A DNA stretch of 64,000 bases from JAHFRG01 sp041495205 (lineage in GTDB: Bacteria > Pseudomonadota > Gammaproteobacteria > Burkholderiales > JAHFRG01), in the NCBI GenBank assembly GCA_041495205.1, contig JBGQCF010000007.1, forward strand, positions 6,682 through 70,681, written 5' to 3'. Below are positions 1-7,012 of this stretch, piece after piece. Under the pieces are notes generated by a model that saw only the letters and a program-made list of their open reading frames with translations, did not search any database and was not told where the DNA came from. Position numbers and translations under genes: made by a program. How positions within the stretch are numbered: the stretch's first letter is position 1; each line of letters opens with the position of its first letter.

Positions 1-211
1 CATCCGCGACTTCCGCGGACTCTCCGCCAAGTCTTTCGACGGCCGCGGCAACTACAACATCGGGGTCAAAGAGCAGATTATTTTTCCCGAGATCGAGTAC
101 GACAAGATTGACGCTCTGCGCGGGCTGAATATCACGATTACCACCACCGCCAACACAGACCAAGAAGCGCGCGCGCTTCTCGCCGCATTTAATTTCCCTT
201 TCAAGAGCTGA
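1..211 (+). CDS. rplE: 50S ribosomal protein L5, C-terminal part
   Basis: The window opens inside this gene: the frame starting at base 2 reads IRDFRGLSAKSFDGRGNYNI and ends in FNFPFKS and a TGA at 209-211. This is the conserved C-terminal third of bacterial L5, which binds 5S rRNA in the central protuberance of the large subunit. The start lies outside the window. It is followed after 7 bases by rpsN, the normal spc operon order, so both are co-transcribed. Confidence 0.95.
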   Translation, partial: IRDFRGLSAKSFDGRGNYNIGVKEQIIFPEIEYDKIDALRGLNITITTTANTDQEARALLAAFNFPFKS

Positions 212-218
212 GGTCAGA

Positions 219-524
219 ATGGCAAAAACAGCGGTGATTAACCGAGATCAAAAACGCCGCGCCACGGTCAAAAAATTTGCCGCGAAGCGCGGCGAACTGC
301 TGGCCGTCATCCGCAACACCAAGTTGAGCGAAGATGACCGGCATGAGGCGAGACTAAAATTGCAGCAGCTCCCGCGCAACGCCAGCCCGGTGCGGCTCAG
401 GAACCGTTGCGCGCTTACCGGGCGTCCGCGCGGGGTATACCGCAAATTCGGGCTGGGCCGCAACAAGCTGCGCGAAATCGCTATGCGCGGCGAGATTCCG
501 GGCATTATCAAGGCCAGCTGGTAA
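219..524 (+). CDS. rpsN: 30S ribosomal protein S14
   Basis: A 101-residue S14 of the long form that lacks the zinc-binding cysteines found in short S14. The N-terminus MAKTAVINRDQKRR and the C-terminal block RGVYRKFGLGRNKLREIA are typical; the protein binds 16S rRNA in the 30S head. The ATG is preceded by a GAGGT Shine-Dalgarno. The gene is followed not by the expected short spacer but by a roughly 275-bp inverted-repeat element separating it from rpsH. Confidence 0.97.
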   Translation: MAKTAVINRDQKRRATVKKFAAKRGELLAVIRNTKLSEDDRHEARLKLQQLPRNASPVRLRNRCALTGRPRGVYRKFGLGRNKLREIAMRGEIPGIIKASW

Positions 525-537
525 CCGGAGTGAATAT

Positions 538-812
538 GGAACCTCTGATTAAGTCCCGCGTGAACCGCGTTGCTGGCGAAATGGGGATGAGGGCAAGGCG
601 CGAGGGCGCAGCGCTACCCCGTAGTAACGCAAGCTCGAGCAACGCTGCCAACGCCACATTTCGCCGTAACCCGAAGGGACGGGGCTTGGCCTTGCCCCAT
701 ACTTTGTCGCTCGTCGTTGGTGTGCGATCAAGCACACGTCGCTCCTCGCTTCGCGTCTGGGTCAAGGCCCAGCCAACCGTCGCGGTCACGTGTGACTCAA
801 TCAGAGGTTCCC
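538..812 (+). mobile_element. Inverted-repeat element, copy 1 (rpsN-rpsH)
   Basis: The ends are GGAACCTCTGATTAAGTC on the left and its near-perfect complement GACTCAATCAGAGGTTCC on the right (1 mismatch in 18). The flanks carry a possible 3-base target duplication, TAT at 535-537 and 813-815. Removing the element and one TAT restores GGAG, a short spacer and ATGAGTATG, a normal rpsH start, which strongly supports insertion. The interior holds further inverted repeats and the family's central block GCCGTAACCCGAAGGGACGG (663-682). No transposase is encoded, so it behaves like a MITE. Confidence 0.8.
803..807 (+). promoter_or_regulatory. Shine-Dalgarno of rpsH supplied by the element end
   Basis: AGAGG within the right terminal repeat lies 6 bases before the rpsH ATG at 814. 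The inferred original site, GGAG at 527-530, is now about 280 bases away, so the mobile element end has probably taken over as ribosome-binding site. Confidence 0.55.
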
Positions 813-813
813 T

Positions 814-1209
814 ATGAGTATGTCCGATCCTATATCCGATATGTTGACGCGCATCCGCAATGCGCAGCTTGCGGAAAAAACGACTGTGGGAATCCCTTCC
901 TCCAGGCTCAAAGCGGCGATTGCCCAAGTGCTCAAGGATGAAGGTTATATCGAAGACTTTGCGGTGCGCGAGTCGCAAGGCAAGGCACTGCTCGAAGTCG
1001 CCCTCAAATACTACGCCGGCCGTCCAGTGATTGAAAAAATCGAACGCGTGAGCCGGCCCGGTTTGCGCATTTACAAAGCCAACCGCGACATCCCCAAGGT
1101 GATGAATGGCCTGGGGATCGCGATTATCTCGACGCCCAAAGGGTTGATGACCGACCGCAAGGCGCGTGCCAGCGGGATGGGCGGCGAAATTCTTTGTATT
1201 GTTGCGTAA
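814..1209 (+). CDS. rpsH: 30S ribosomal protein S8
   Basis: A 131-residue S8, which binds helix 21 of 16S rRNA and in E. coli also represses spc operon translation. The N-terminal DPISDMLTRIRNAQ and the C-terminal IISTPKGLMTDRKARASGMGGE match the family over its full length. Two starts are possible, ATG 814 (MSMSDP) and ATG 820 (MSDP); 814 is better placed behind AGAGG at 803-807 and overlaps the TGA of the frame crossing the upstream element. The insertion just upstream may alter any S8 feedback on this operon. Confidence 0.97.
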   Translation: MSMSDPISDMLTRIRNAQLAEKTTVGIPSSRLKAAIAQVLKDEGYIEDFAVRESQGKALLEVALKYYAGRPVIEKIERVSRPGLRIYKANRDIPKVMNGLGIAIISTPKGLMTDRKARASGMGGEILCIVA

Positions 1210-1229
1210 CGGAACAGGCCGAGGCACAC

Positions 1230-1763
1230 ATGTCGCGAATAGGCAATAATCCCGTAGTGGTGCCAGCAGGCGTCGAAGTGACGTTGTCCCCTACCGAAGT
1301 CGCGGTGAAAGGCCCGCTGGGGACCCTCAAGCAGCTCCTCAAAGGAGACGTCATTGTTGAGCGTGAGGGCGATAAATTGAAATTCAAGGTGGCCAACGAA
1401 ACGGCGCAGGCTAACATGATGTCCGGCACGCTGCGCGCGTTGCTCGCCAACATGATTCAGGGTGTGACCAAAGGATTTGAGAAAAAGCTCACTTTGGTTG
1501 GCGTGGGTTTCCGTGCTCAAGCGCAGGGCGATAAGCTCAATTTGACACTCGGTTACGCGCACCCGGTGACGCATCAGATGCCTAAAGGCATCAAGGTCGA
1601 GACGCCCTCGCAGACCGACATCGTGATCAAAGGCGCAGACAAGCAGCTGGTGGGCCAAATGGCGGCGGAAGTGCGCGCCTACCGCAAGCCGGAGCCGTAT
1701 AAGGGCAAGGGCGTGCGCTATGCCGACGAAGTGGTGACCTTGAAAGAAACCAAGAAGAAGTAA
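1230..1763 (+). CDS. rplF: 50S ribosomal protein L6
   Basis: A 177-residue L6 beginning MSRIGNNPVVVPAGVEV, the conserved L6 start. The frame is open further upstream to 1194, but those residues (YCCVTEQAEAH) are not L6-like and overlap rpsH. L6 has two related domains; the second contains the family block PEPYKGKGVRYADE near the end. It binds 23S rRNA near the factor-binding site. Spacing to rpsH is 20 bases and to rplR 8 bases. Confidence 0.97.
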   Translation: MSRIGNNPVVVPAGVEVTLSPTEVAVKGPLGTLKQLLKGDVIVEREGDKLKFKVANETAQANMMSGTLRALLANMIQGVTKGFEKKLTLVGVGFRAQAQGDKLNLTLGYAHPVTHQMPKGIKVETPSQTDIVIKGADKQLVGQMAAEVRAYRKPEPYKGKGVRYADEVVTLKETKKK

Positions 1764-1771
1764 GCGAAATC

Positions 1772-2128
1772 ATGGATGACAAAAAACAGGCGCGGTTGCG
1801 CCGCTCACGCAAAACCCGCCATAAGATTGCCGAACTCAAGGTAGTGCGCCTGATGGTGCACCGTACCAACCACCATATTTATGCCCAGGTGGCCGATGCC
1901 AGCGGCGGCAAAATTCTGGTGGCGGCCTCCACGTTGGAGCCTGAAGTGCGCAAGAAACTTAAAAACGGCGGCAGCATTAAGGCGGCTTCAGTGGTGGGCA
2001 AGCGCATCGCTGAAAAATCCAAGAAGTACGGCATCGCGAGCGTCGCCTTTGATCGTTCGGGGCTCAAGTATCACGGCCGCGTCAAGGCATTGGCTGAAGC
2101 CGCGCGCGAGCACGGCCTGAAATTCTAG
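1772..2128 (+). CDS. rplR: 50S ribosomal protein L18
   Basis: A 118-residue L18, a 5S rRNA-binding protein of the central protuberance. Basic N-terminus DDKKQARLRRSRKTRHKI, followed by the conserved FDRSGLKYHGRVKALAEAAR near the C-terminus. Length and order (after rplF, before rpsE) are standard. The gene lies 11 bases before rpsE and belongs to the same transcript. Confidence 0.97.
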   Translation: MDDKKQARLRRSRKTRHKIAELKVVRLMVHRTNHHIYAQVADASGGKILVAASTLEPEVRKKLKNGGSIKAASVVGKRIAEKSKKYGIASVAFDRSGLKYHGRVKALAEAAREHGLKF

Positions 2129-2139
2129 CGGAGTAAACC

Positions 2140-2649
2140 ATGGCGAAAGGGCAACAAGCGGAGCAGCGCAGCGACGGCCTCAGGGAAAAGATGGTCTCAG
2201 TGAACCGCGTCACCAAAGTGGTGAAAGGCGGCCGCGTTCTCGGCTTTGCCGTGCTCACCGTTGTGGGCGATGGCGATGGCCGAGTCGGCATGGGCAAGGG
2301 CAAGGCGCGCGAAGTGCCGGTGGCAGTGCAAAAAGCCATGGACGAAGCGCGGCGCAAAATGATCAAGGTCAACCTTAAGAACGGCACGTTGCACCACCCG
2401 GTGGTCGGCAAGTACGGTTCGGCGACGGTTTACATGCAACCCGCTTGCGAAGGCACCGGCATCATCGCCGGCGGCCCGATGCGAGCGATTTTTGAGGTAA
2501 TGGGAGTAAGCAACGTGCTCGCCAAATGCATCGGCTCGACCAATCCCTACAACGTAGTGCGCGCTACTCTCAAGGGCTTGCAGGCGATGAACACGCCTGC
2601 GGAAATTGCGGCGAAGCGCGGTAAAAGCGTGGAACAGATTCTGGAGTGA
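2140..2649 (+). CDS. rpsE: 30S ribosomal protein S5
   Basis: A 169-residue S5, involved in decoding fidelity and mRNA unwinding. The N-terminal double-stranded RNA-binding-like part contains VNRVTKVVKGGRVLGF, and the C-terminal part contains GSATVYMQPACEGTGIIAGG. The last codons (about 2619-2649) and the downstream spacer are duplicated in tandem immediately afterwards. The protein itself ends normally with KSVEQILE. Confidence 0.97.
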   Translation: MAKGQQAEQRSDGLREKMVSVNRVTKVVKGGRVLGFAVLTVVGDGDGRVGMGKGKAREVPVAVQKAMDEARRKMIKVNLKNGTLHHPVVGKYGSATVYMQPACEGTGIIAGGPMRAIFEVMGVSNVLAKCIGSTNPYNVVRATLKGLQAMNTPAEIAAKRGKSVEQILE

Positions 2650-2750
2650 ACATGGTCAAGAAAAAGCAGCCCACGAAAATCAAGCGGCAAAAGCGTGGAA
2701 CAGATTCCGGAATAAACACGGCCAAGAAAAAACAGCCCGCGAAAATCAAA
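2619..2750 (+). repeat. 66-bp tandem duplication across the rpsE end and rpmD start
   Basis: The first copy (about 2619-2684) spans the last rpsE codons, the stop and the rpmD start; the second (about 2685-2750) repeats it with roughly nine changes. For example, GTAAAAGCGTGGAACAGATT at 2621 recurs as GCAAAAGCGTGGAACAGATT at 2687. The period of 66 is a multiple of three. In copy 2 the rpsE TGA has become TAA and the rpmD ATG has become ACG, so initiation must use copy 1. Confidence 0.85.
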
Positions 2751-2912
2751 GTGACTCTGGCGAAAAGCATCATCAACACCAGCGAATCGCACCGCGCCAC
2801 GGTGCGCGGTTTGGGCTTGCGCCGCCTCCGCCACACCGTTGAGCTCGAAGACACCCCGGCGGTGCGCGGCATGATCAACAAAGTGGGCTACCTCCTCAAG
2901 TGCGAGGTATAA
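2652..2912 (+). CDS. rpmD: 50S ribosomal protein L30 with extended N-terminus
   Basis: The C-terminal 56 or so residues (KVTLAKSIINTSESHRATVR, then LEDTPAVRGMINKVGYLL) are ordinary L30, usually about 60 residues in total. Here the protein has 86 residues because translation starts in the first copy of a 66-bp duplication. This adds a basic leader, MVKKKQPTKIK, then out-of-frame rpsE codons (RQKRGTDSGIN), then a second TAKKKQPAKIK. The ATG at 2652 follows GGAG at 2643-2646. The ATG equivalent in copy 2 is mutated to ACG, so the long form is probably the only product. Confidence 0.9.
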   Translation: MVKKKQPTKIKRQKRGTDSGINTAKKKQPAKIKVTLAKSIINTSESHRATVRGLGLRRLRHTVELEDTPAVRGMINKVGYLLKCEV

Positions 2913-3356
2913 ATGGAACTTAATGGCATCAAACCCGCTCTAGGCAGCAAGCGCGAGAAACGCCGCGTCGGGCGCGGGCCGGGCTCGGGGCTGGGCAAGA
3001 CTGCGGGGCGCGGCCATAAGGGACAGAAAGCGCGCTCCGGAGGTTTTCACAAAGTCGGTTTCGAGGGCGGGCAAATGCCGCTGCAGCGCCGCCTGCCCAA
3101 GCGCGGTTTTGTCTCGCCAAGCAAGAACGACACCGCGGAAGTGCGTCTTTCCGAATTGAACACGCTGGAGACTAAGGAAATAGACCTTCTGGCGCTGAAA
3201 CAGGCGGGGATTGTGCCGGCGAGGGCACTGTCAGCCAAGGTCATGCTCTCCGGCAAGATTACCCGCGCAGTCAAAATTAAGGACTTGCGGGTGAGCAAGG
3301 GCGCCCGCGCCGCCATCGAGGCTGCCGGCGGCAGTATTGAAACCGCGAAAGGATAG
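2913..3356 (+). CDS. rplO: 50S ribosomal protein L15
   Basis: A 147-residue L15, a late-assembly 23S rRNA-binding protein. The glycine- and arginine-rich N-terminal half (KREKRRVGRGPGSGLGKTAG, then GHKGQKARSGG) is diagnostic. ATG 2913 follows the rpmD stop directly (TAA then ATG), so translation is probably coupled. The stop at 3354-3356 also directly abuts the secY ATG. Confidence 0.97.
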   Translation: MELNGIKPALGSKREKRRVGRGPGSGLGKTAGRGHKGQKARSGGFHKVGFEGGQMPLQRRLPKRGFVSPSKNDTAEVRLSELNTLETKEIDLLALKQAGIVPARALSAKVMLSGKITRAVKIKDLRVSKGARAAIEAAGGSIETAKG

Positions 3357-4682
3357 ATGGCCACCAACAATTCACTGCTCGGGATGTACGGCAAGATGGG
3401 GGACCTCAAGAAGCGCCTCCTGTTCTTGCTGGGCGCCCTGATTGTGTACCGCATGGGCGCGTACATTCCGGTGCCTGGCATAGACCCGGCGCATCTTGCC
3501 GACTTGTTCCGCTCGCAGCAGGGTGGAATGCTCGGCATGTTCAACGTGTTTTCGGGAGGCGCGCTGTCGCGCTTCAGTATTTTTGCGCTGGGCATACTGC
3601 CTTACATCTCCTCGTCCATCATTATGCAGTTGATGACGGTGGTATCGCCTACGCTTGAGGCTTTGAAAAAAGAGGGCGAATCCGGCCGCCGCAAGATTAC
3701 CCAGTACACCCGCTATGGCACGGTGTTCCTGGCGACGTTCCAGGCCATGGGGATTGCGATTGCGCTGGAGTCGCAGCCGGGGTTGGTGCTGGAGCCGGGG
3801 CTGATGTTCCGCCTGACGACCATGGTGACGCTGGTGACCGGCACCCTGTTTTTAATGTGGCTGGGTGAGCAGATTACCGAGCGCGGCGTCGGCAACGGTA
3901 TTTCGTTGATTATTTTCGCCGGCATTGTCGCCGGCTTGCCGCACGCCATAGGCGGAACGCTGGAATTGTCCCGCACCGGGGCGTTTCCCATCCCCTTGGT
4001 GCTGCTGTTATTCGTCGGCGCAATCACCATTACCGGCCTGGTGGTGTTCGTGGAGCGCGGCCAGCGCAAGATACTGGTGAATTACGCCAAGCGCCAGGTC
4101 GGGCGCAAGATTTACGGTGGGCAGAGTTCGCACCTGCCGCTGAAACTGAATATGTCGGGAGTGATTCCGCCGATTTTCGCATCCAGCATTATTTTGTTTC
4201 CGGCGACCCTTGCGGGCTGGTTCGGCAGCAGCGAGAACCTGACCTGGCTCAAGGATATCGGCGGGTTGCTCCATCCGGGGCAGCCGATTTATGTGCTGCT
4301 GTATGCCTCGGCAATCATCTTTTTCTGTTTTTTTTACACGGCGCTGGTGTTTAATCCCAAGGACACCGCCGACAACCTGAAAAAAAGCGGCGCTTTCGTG
4401 CCGGGCATCCGGCCGGGCGAGCAGACCGGGCGCTTTATCGAGCACATCATGATGCGGCTCACGCTGGCGGGAGCGCTTTATGTGACGCTGGTGTGCCTGC
4501 TGCCGGAGTTTCTAATCGTGAAGTGGAACGTGCCGTTTTATTTCGGCGGCACGTCGCTTTTAATTATCGTGGTGGTGACCATGGATTTCATGGCGCAGGT
4601 GCAGGCCTACATCATGTCGCATCAGTACGAAAGCCTGCTGAAAAAAGCCAATTTCAAGGGCAGCGGCTTGTCGGCGCGCTGA
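3357..4682 (+). CDS. secY: Preprotein translocase channel subunit SecY
   Basis: A 441-residue protein with ten predicted membrane segments, the protein-conducting channel of the Sec translocon. Recognisable blocks are the plug region after segment 1 (GGMLGMFNVFSGGALSRFSI), the ISSSIIMQLM segment, and the cytosolic loop KEGESGRRKITQYTRYGTV. The start directly follows the rplO stop. Downstream, a 163-bp gap with a nested palindrome separates it from infA. Confidence 0.97.
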   Translation: MATNNSLLGMYGKMGDLKKRLLFLLGALIVYRMGAYIPVPGIDPAHLADLFRSQQGGMLGMFNVFSGGALSRFSIFALGILPYISSSIIMQLMTVVSPTLEALKKEGESGRRKITQYTRYGTVFLATFQAMGIAIALESQPGLVLEPGLMFRLTTMVTLVTGTLFLMWLGEQITERGVGNGISLIIFAGIVAGLPHAIGGTLELSRTGAFPIPLVLLLFVGAITITGLVVFVERGQRKILVNYAKRQVGRKIYGGQSSHLPLKLNMSGVIPPIFASSIILFPATLAGWFGSSENLTWLKDIGGLLHPGQPIYVLLYASAIIFFCFFYTALVFNPKDTADNLKKSGAFVPGIRPGEQTGRFIEHIMMRLTLAGALYVTLVCLLPEFLIVKWNVPFYFGGTSLLIIVVVTMDFMAQVQAYIMSHQYESLLKKANFKGSGLSAR

Positions 4683-4732
4683 CCTGGGATAAGGATGGAT
4701 GTTCAAACACGCGTCACGGATAAACGAGTATT

Positions 4733-4827
4733 TTGCGCCAAGACAAGGTGCGAGTTTTTTTGCGAGAGACGCATACTCGAAGTATGCAAGCGACGCAAAA
4801 AAACGGAGCAACGCGGTATTGGCGCAT
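4733..4827 (+). repeat. Nested palindrome between secY and infA
   Basis: Three nested inverted repeats share one centre: TGCGCCA at 4734-4740 pairs with TGGCGCA at 4820-4826; a T-rich arm TTTTTTTGCG (about 4755-4764) pairs with CGCAAAAAAA (about 4794-4803); and CATACT-CGA-AGTATG (4772-4786) forms the tip. The result is a hairpin of about 95 bases in the transcript. It could be a small non-autonomous element or a processing or attenuation site. Nothing else is evident in the secY-infA gap. Confidence 0.65.
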
Positions 4828-4845
4828 AAAGACGAAGTTTAGCCC

Positions 4846-5064
4846 ATGGCGAAGGAAGAGACGATACAAATGCAGGGGGAGATTGTGGAAACCCTTCCCA
4901 ACGCCACGTTCCGCGTGAAACTTGAAAATGGACATATTGTGCTCGGGCATATTTCCGGGAAGATGCGCATGCACTACATCCGCATCCTGCCGGGAGACAA
5001 GGTGACTGTGGAACTCACTCCCTACGATTTAACCAGGGCGCGCATCGTGTTCCGCGCCAAGTAA
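4846..5064 (+). CDS. infA: Translation initiation factor IF-1
   Basis: A 72-residue single OB-fold protein starting MAKEETIQMQGEIVETLPN and ending YDLTRARIVFRAK, the canonical IF-1. It occupies the A site of the 30S subunit during initiation. Its position between secY and rpmJ is typical of Betaproteobacteria. The upstream gap contains a large palindrome, so its expression could be partly uncoupled from secY. Confidence 0.97.
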   Translation: MAKEETIQMQGEIVETLPNATFRVKLENGHIVLGHISGKMRMHYIRILPGDKVTVELTPYDLTRARIVFRAK

Positions 5065-5084
5065 TAAAAGAGGAAGGAAGCGAA

Positions 5085-5198
5085 ATGAAAGTACGGGCTT
5101 CGGTAAAAACAATGTGCCGCAAATGCAAGATCATCCGGCGCAAGCGCGTGGTGCGGGTGATTTGCCCGAATCCCCGCCACAAGCAGCGTCAGGGTTAA
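5085..5198 (+). CDS. rpmJ: 50S ribosomal protein L36
   Basis: A 37-residue protein, MKVRASVKTMCRKCKIIRR at the start and NPRHKQRQG at the end. Cys11, Cys14, Cys27 and His32 form the zinc site of the zinc-containing L36 form. AGAGGAAGG upstream is a strong ribosome-binding site for the ATG at 5085. L36 sits near the base of the L7/L12 stalk in the large subunit. Confidence 0.96.
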   Translation: MKVRASVKTMCRKCKIIRRKRVVRVICPNPRHKQRQG

Positions 5199-5209
5199 TT
5201 GAAGCGTAA

Positions 5210-5238
5210 TTGAATAGTTTGCGCATTAACTTTATAAT
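5210..5238 (+). promoter_or_regulatory. Candidate sigma-70 promoter for rpsM
   Basis: TTGAAT (5210-5215), a 17-base spacer, then TATAAT (5233-5238) in an AT-rich gap of an otherwise GC-rich operon, 27 bases before the rpsM ATG. This corresponds to an alpha operon promoter giving rpsM-rpsK-rpsD-rpoA-rplQ transcripts independent of spc readthrough. Confidence 0.65.
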
Positions 5239-5265
5239 TCAAAGTTTTTATTATTTGGAAACATC

Positions 5266-5658
5266 ATGGCCCGTATTGCAGGGGTAAATATTCCGAACCA
5301 TCAGCACGCGGAAATCGCGCTGACCGCGATTTACGGCATCGGACGCTCTCGGGCGCGGAGAATCTGCGCCGCCGCGGGGGTCAATATTTCCGCCAAGATT
5401 AAAGATTTGTCCGATGGGGAAATGGACAAGTTGCGCGAGCAGGTGGGCAAAGTCACGGTGGAAGGCGACCTGCGCCGCGAGGTTTCAATGAACATCAAGC
5501 GGCTGATTGACCTTGGCTGCTACCGCGGCCTTCGCCATCGCCGGGGTCTGCCGGTGCGCGGCCAGCGCACGCGCACTAACGCGCGCACCCGCAAAGGTCC
5601 GCGCAAGGCAGTACGGCTCGCTAAAGCAGCAACTACCAACATAACCGGGAAACACTAA
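5266..5658 (+). CDS. rpsM: 30S ribosomal protein S13
   Basis: A 130-residue S13 of the 30S head, contacting the P-site tRNA and 50S bridges. It begins MARIAGVNIPNHQHAEIAL and contains the helix-hairpin-helix YGIGRSRARRICAAAGV and the basic tail RGQRTRTNARTRKGPRK. It is about ten residues longer than many S13 proteins at the C-terminus (KAATTNITGKH). It follows a clear internal promoter. Confidence 0.96.
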   Translation: MARIAGVNIPNHQHAEIALTAIYGIGRSRARRICAAAGVNISAKIKDLSDGEMDKLREQVGKVTVEGDLRREVSMNIKRLIDLGCYRGLRHRRGLPVRGQRTRTNARTRKGPRKAVRLAKAATTNITGKH

Positions 5659-5675
5659 TTTTAAGGATATCGTGC

Positions 5676-6068
5676 ATGGTAACCAAGCCCAGCGTAAGAG
5701 TGCGTAAGAAAGCGAAGAAGAACGTGGCGGAAGGCATCGCCCATATTCACGCCTCATTCAACAACACCATCGTTACCATCACCGATCGCCAGGGCAACGC
5801 CCTGGCATGGGCGACTTCAGGTGCCGCCGGCTTCAAGGGTTCGCGCAAGAGCACGCCGTTTGCCGCGCAGGTGGCCGCCGAGAAGGCCGGCCGTGCGGCC
5901 CAGGAATGCGGCGTGAAAAATATCGAAGTACGCATCAAGGGCCCCGGCCCGGGACGCGAATCCGCGGTGCGCGCGCTCAATGCCGTGGGTTTCAAGATTA
6001 CCAGCATTTCCGACGTCACCCCGGTGCCGCACAACGGCTGCCGCCCGCCGAAGCGGCGCCGAATCTAA
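5676..6068 (+). CDS. rpsK: 30S ribosomal protein S11
   Basis: A 130-residue S11 of the 30S platform, near the mRNA exit. Conserved blocks include IHASFNNTIVTITDRQGN, SGAAGFKGSRKSTPFAAQ and the C-terminal TPVPHNGCRPPKRRRI. It lies between rpsM and rpsD as usual, with short spacers. Confidence 0.97.
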   Translation: MVTKPSVRVRKKAKKNVAEGIAHIHASFNNTIVTITDRQGNALAWATSGAAGFKGSRKSTPFAAQVAAEKAGRAAQECGVKNIEVRIKGPGPGRESAVRALNAVGFKITSISDVTPVPHNGCRPPKRRRI

Positions 6069-6081
6069 TTCAGGAAAACTT

Positions 6082-6708
6082 ATGGCCAGAAATCTCGACG
6101 CAAAATGCCGCCAGTGCCGCCGCGAAGGCGAGAAGCTGTTTTTAAAGGGCGAGAAGTGCTTTACCGACAAGTGTTCAATTGACCGCAGGAGCTACGCTCC
6201 CGGCCAGCACGGCCAGAAAAACACCCGCCTTTCCGGTTACGCCGTGCAATTGCGCGAGAAGCAAAAACTGCGCCGCATATATGGCCTGCTGGAGCGGCAG
6301 TTCCGCAATACCTATAAAGAGGCCGACCGCCGCAAAGGCATTACCGGCGAGACCCTGTTGCAGATCCTGGAGTCGCGTCTGGATACCGTTTCTTACCGCA
6401 TGGGCTTTGGCGCATCGCGTTCCGAGGCGCGCCAGATCGTGCGCCACAACGGCATTCTGGTCAACGGCAAGCGCGTCAATATCCCGTCCTACCAGGTGCG
6501 TCCGGGGGACGTGATCGAAGTGGTGGAAAAAGCCAAGGGACATTTGCGCATCAAGGCTGCAGCGGAAGCGGCGGAAACCCGCGGTTTCCCGGAATGGATT
6601 GAAGTTGACAGTAAAGCCATGAAAGGCGTGTTCAAAGCCCGGCCGCAACGCTCTGAGCTGCCTTCGACCATCAACGAGAGTTTAGTGGTCGAGTTGTATT
6701 CGAAGTAG
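6082..6708 (+). CDS. rpsD: 30S ribosomal protein S4
   Basis: A 208-residue S4, primary 16S rRNA binder and, in E. coli, translational repressor of the alpha operon. The N-terminal zinc motif is intact (Cys9, Cys12, Cys26, Cys31), so this is the zinc-containing form. The S4 RNA-binding domain contains ESRLDTVSYRMGFGASRSEA and VNGKRVNIPSYQVRPGD. ATG 6082 follows CAGGA. The stop TAG at 6706-6708 is directly abutted by an inverted-repeat element. Confidence 0.97.
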   Translation: MARNLDAKCRQCRREGEKLFLKGEKCFTDKCSIDRRSYAPGQHGQKNTRLSGYAVQLREKQKLRRIYGLLERQFRNTYKEADRRKGITGETLLQILESRLDTVSYRMGFGASRSEARQIVRHNGILVNGKRVNIPSYQVRPGDVIEVVEKAKGHLRIKAAAEAAETRGFPEWIEVDSKAMKGVFKARPQRSELPSTINESLVVELYSK

Positions 6709-6984
6709 GGAACCTCTAATTAAACCCCGCGTGGCTGCGACGGTGGCTTTGCGGGATGCCATGCAAGGAGCGAGGAGGAAATTGTGGTCACTACCACTAC
6801 GACGACGAGCGACGCCGCAGGGCGCCCGCTAAGCCCCGTCCCATCCGGGTTGCGGCCTGATTCGGCGTTGGCTTTGGCGCGCGGCTCGGCCGTAGCCCGA
6901 ACTACTGCTCCTTCACCGCGCTTCGCGCCATCATCCGAATCGGGGCCGCAACGCGGCTCACGAGGGATTTAATCAGAGGTTCCT
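6709..6984 (-). mobile_element. Inverted-repeat element, copy 2 (rpsD-rpoA)
   Basis: The ends are GGAACCTCTAATTAA on the left and TTAATCAGAGGTTCC on the right. A possible 3-base target duplication is TAG, which is the rpsD stop at 6706-6708, repeated at 6985-6987. The family's central block appears in reverse complement at 6831-6856 (CCCCGTCCCATCCGGGTTGC), so this copy is inverted relative to copy 1. It accounts for nearly all of the 304-bp rpsD-rpoA gap, normally a few tens of bases. No transposase frame is present. Confidence 0.8.
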
Positions 6985-7012
6985 TAGTAAGCAATAGAAA
7001 GAGGGTTTAGCC

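Larger units (their letters stand above)
536..817 (+). other. Open frame running through the inserted element into rpsH
   Basis: The ATG at 536 sits behind a good GGAG (527-530) that appears to be the original rpsH ribosome-binding site. From it a 93-codon frame (MEPLIKSRVNR at the start, DSIRGSL at the end) crosses the whole element and stops with TGA at 815-817, overlapping the rpsH ATG at 814 as ATGA. The composition looks like translated non-coding DNA, rich in Arg, Ala and Ser, so a functional protein is unlikely. Ribosomes could nevertheless read it and reinitiate at rpsH. Confidence 0.3.

Noticed and set aside
508..1227. Long open frame on the minus strand opposite rpsH and the element
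   Set aside because: It is antisense to rpsH and the inverted-repeat element, and it has no recognisable protein pattern. High GC produces many such open frames.
1194..1229. Earlier start for rplF
   Set aside because: The additional residues are not L6-like and overlap the end of rpsH; the conserved MSRIGNNPV start is at 1230.
2646..2651. GTG start for rpmD at 2646
   Set aside because: It overlaps the rpsE stop and adds only two residues; ATG 2652 is better spaced from GGAG at 2643-2646.
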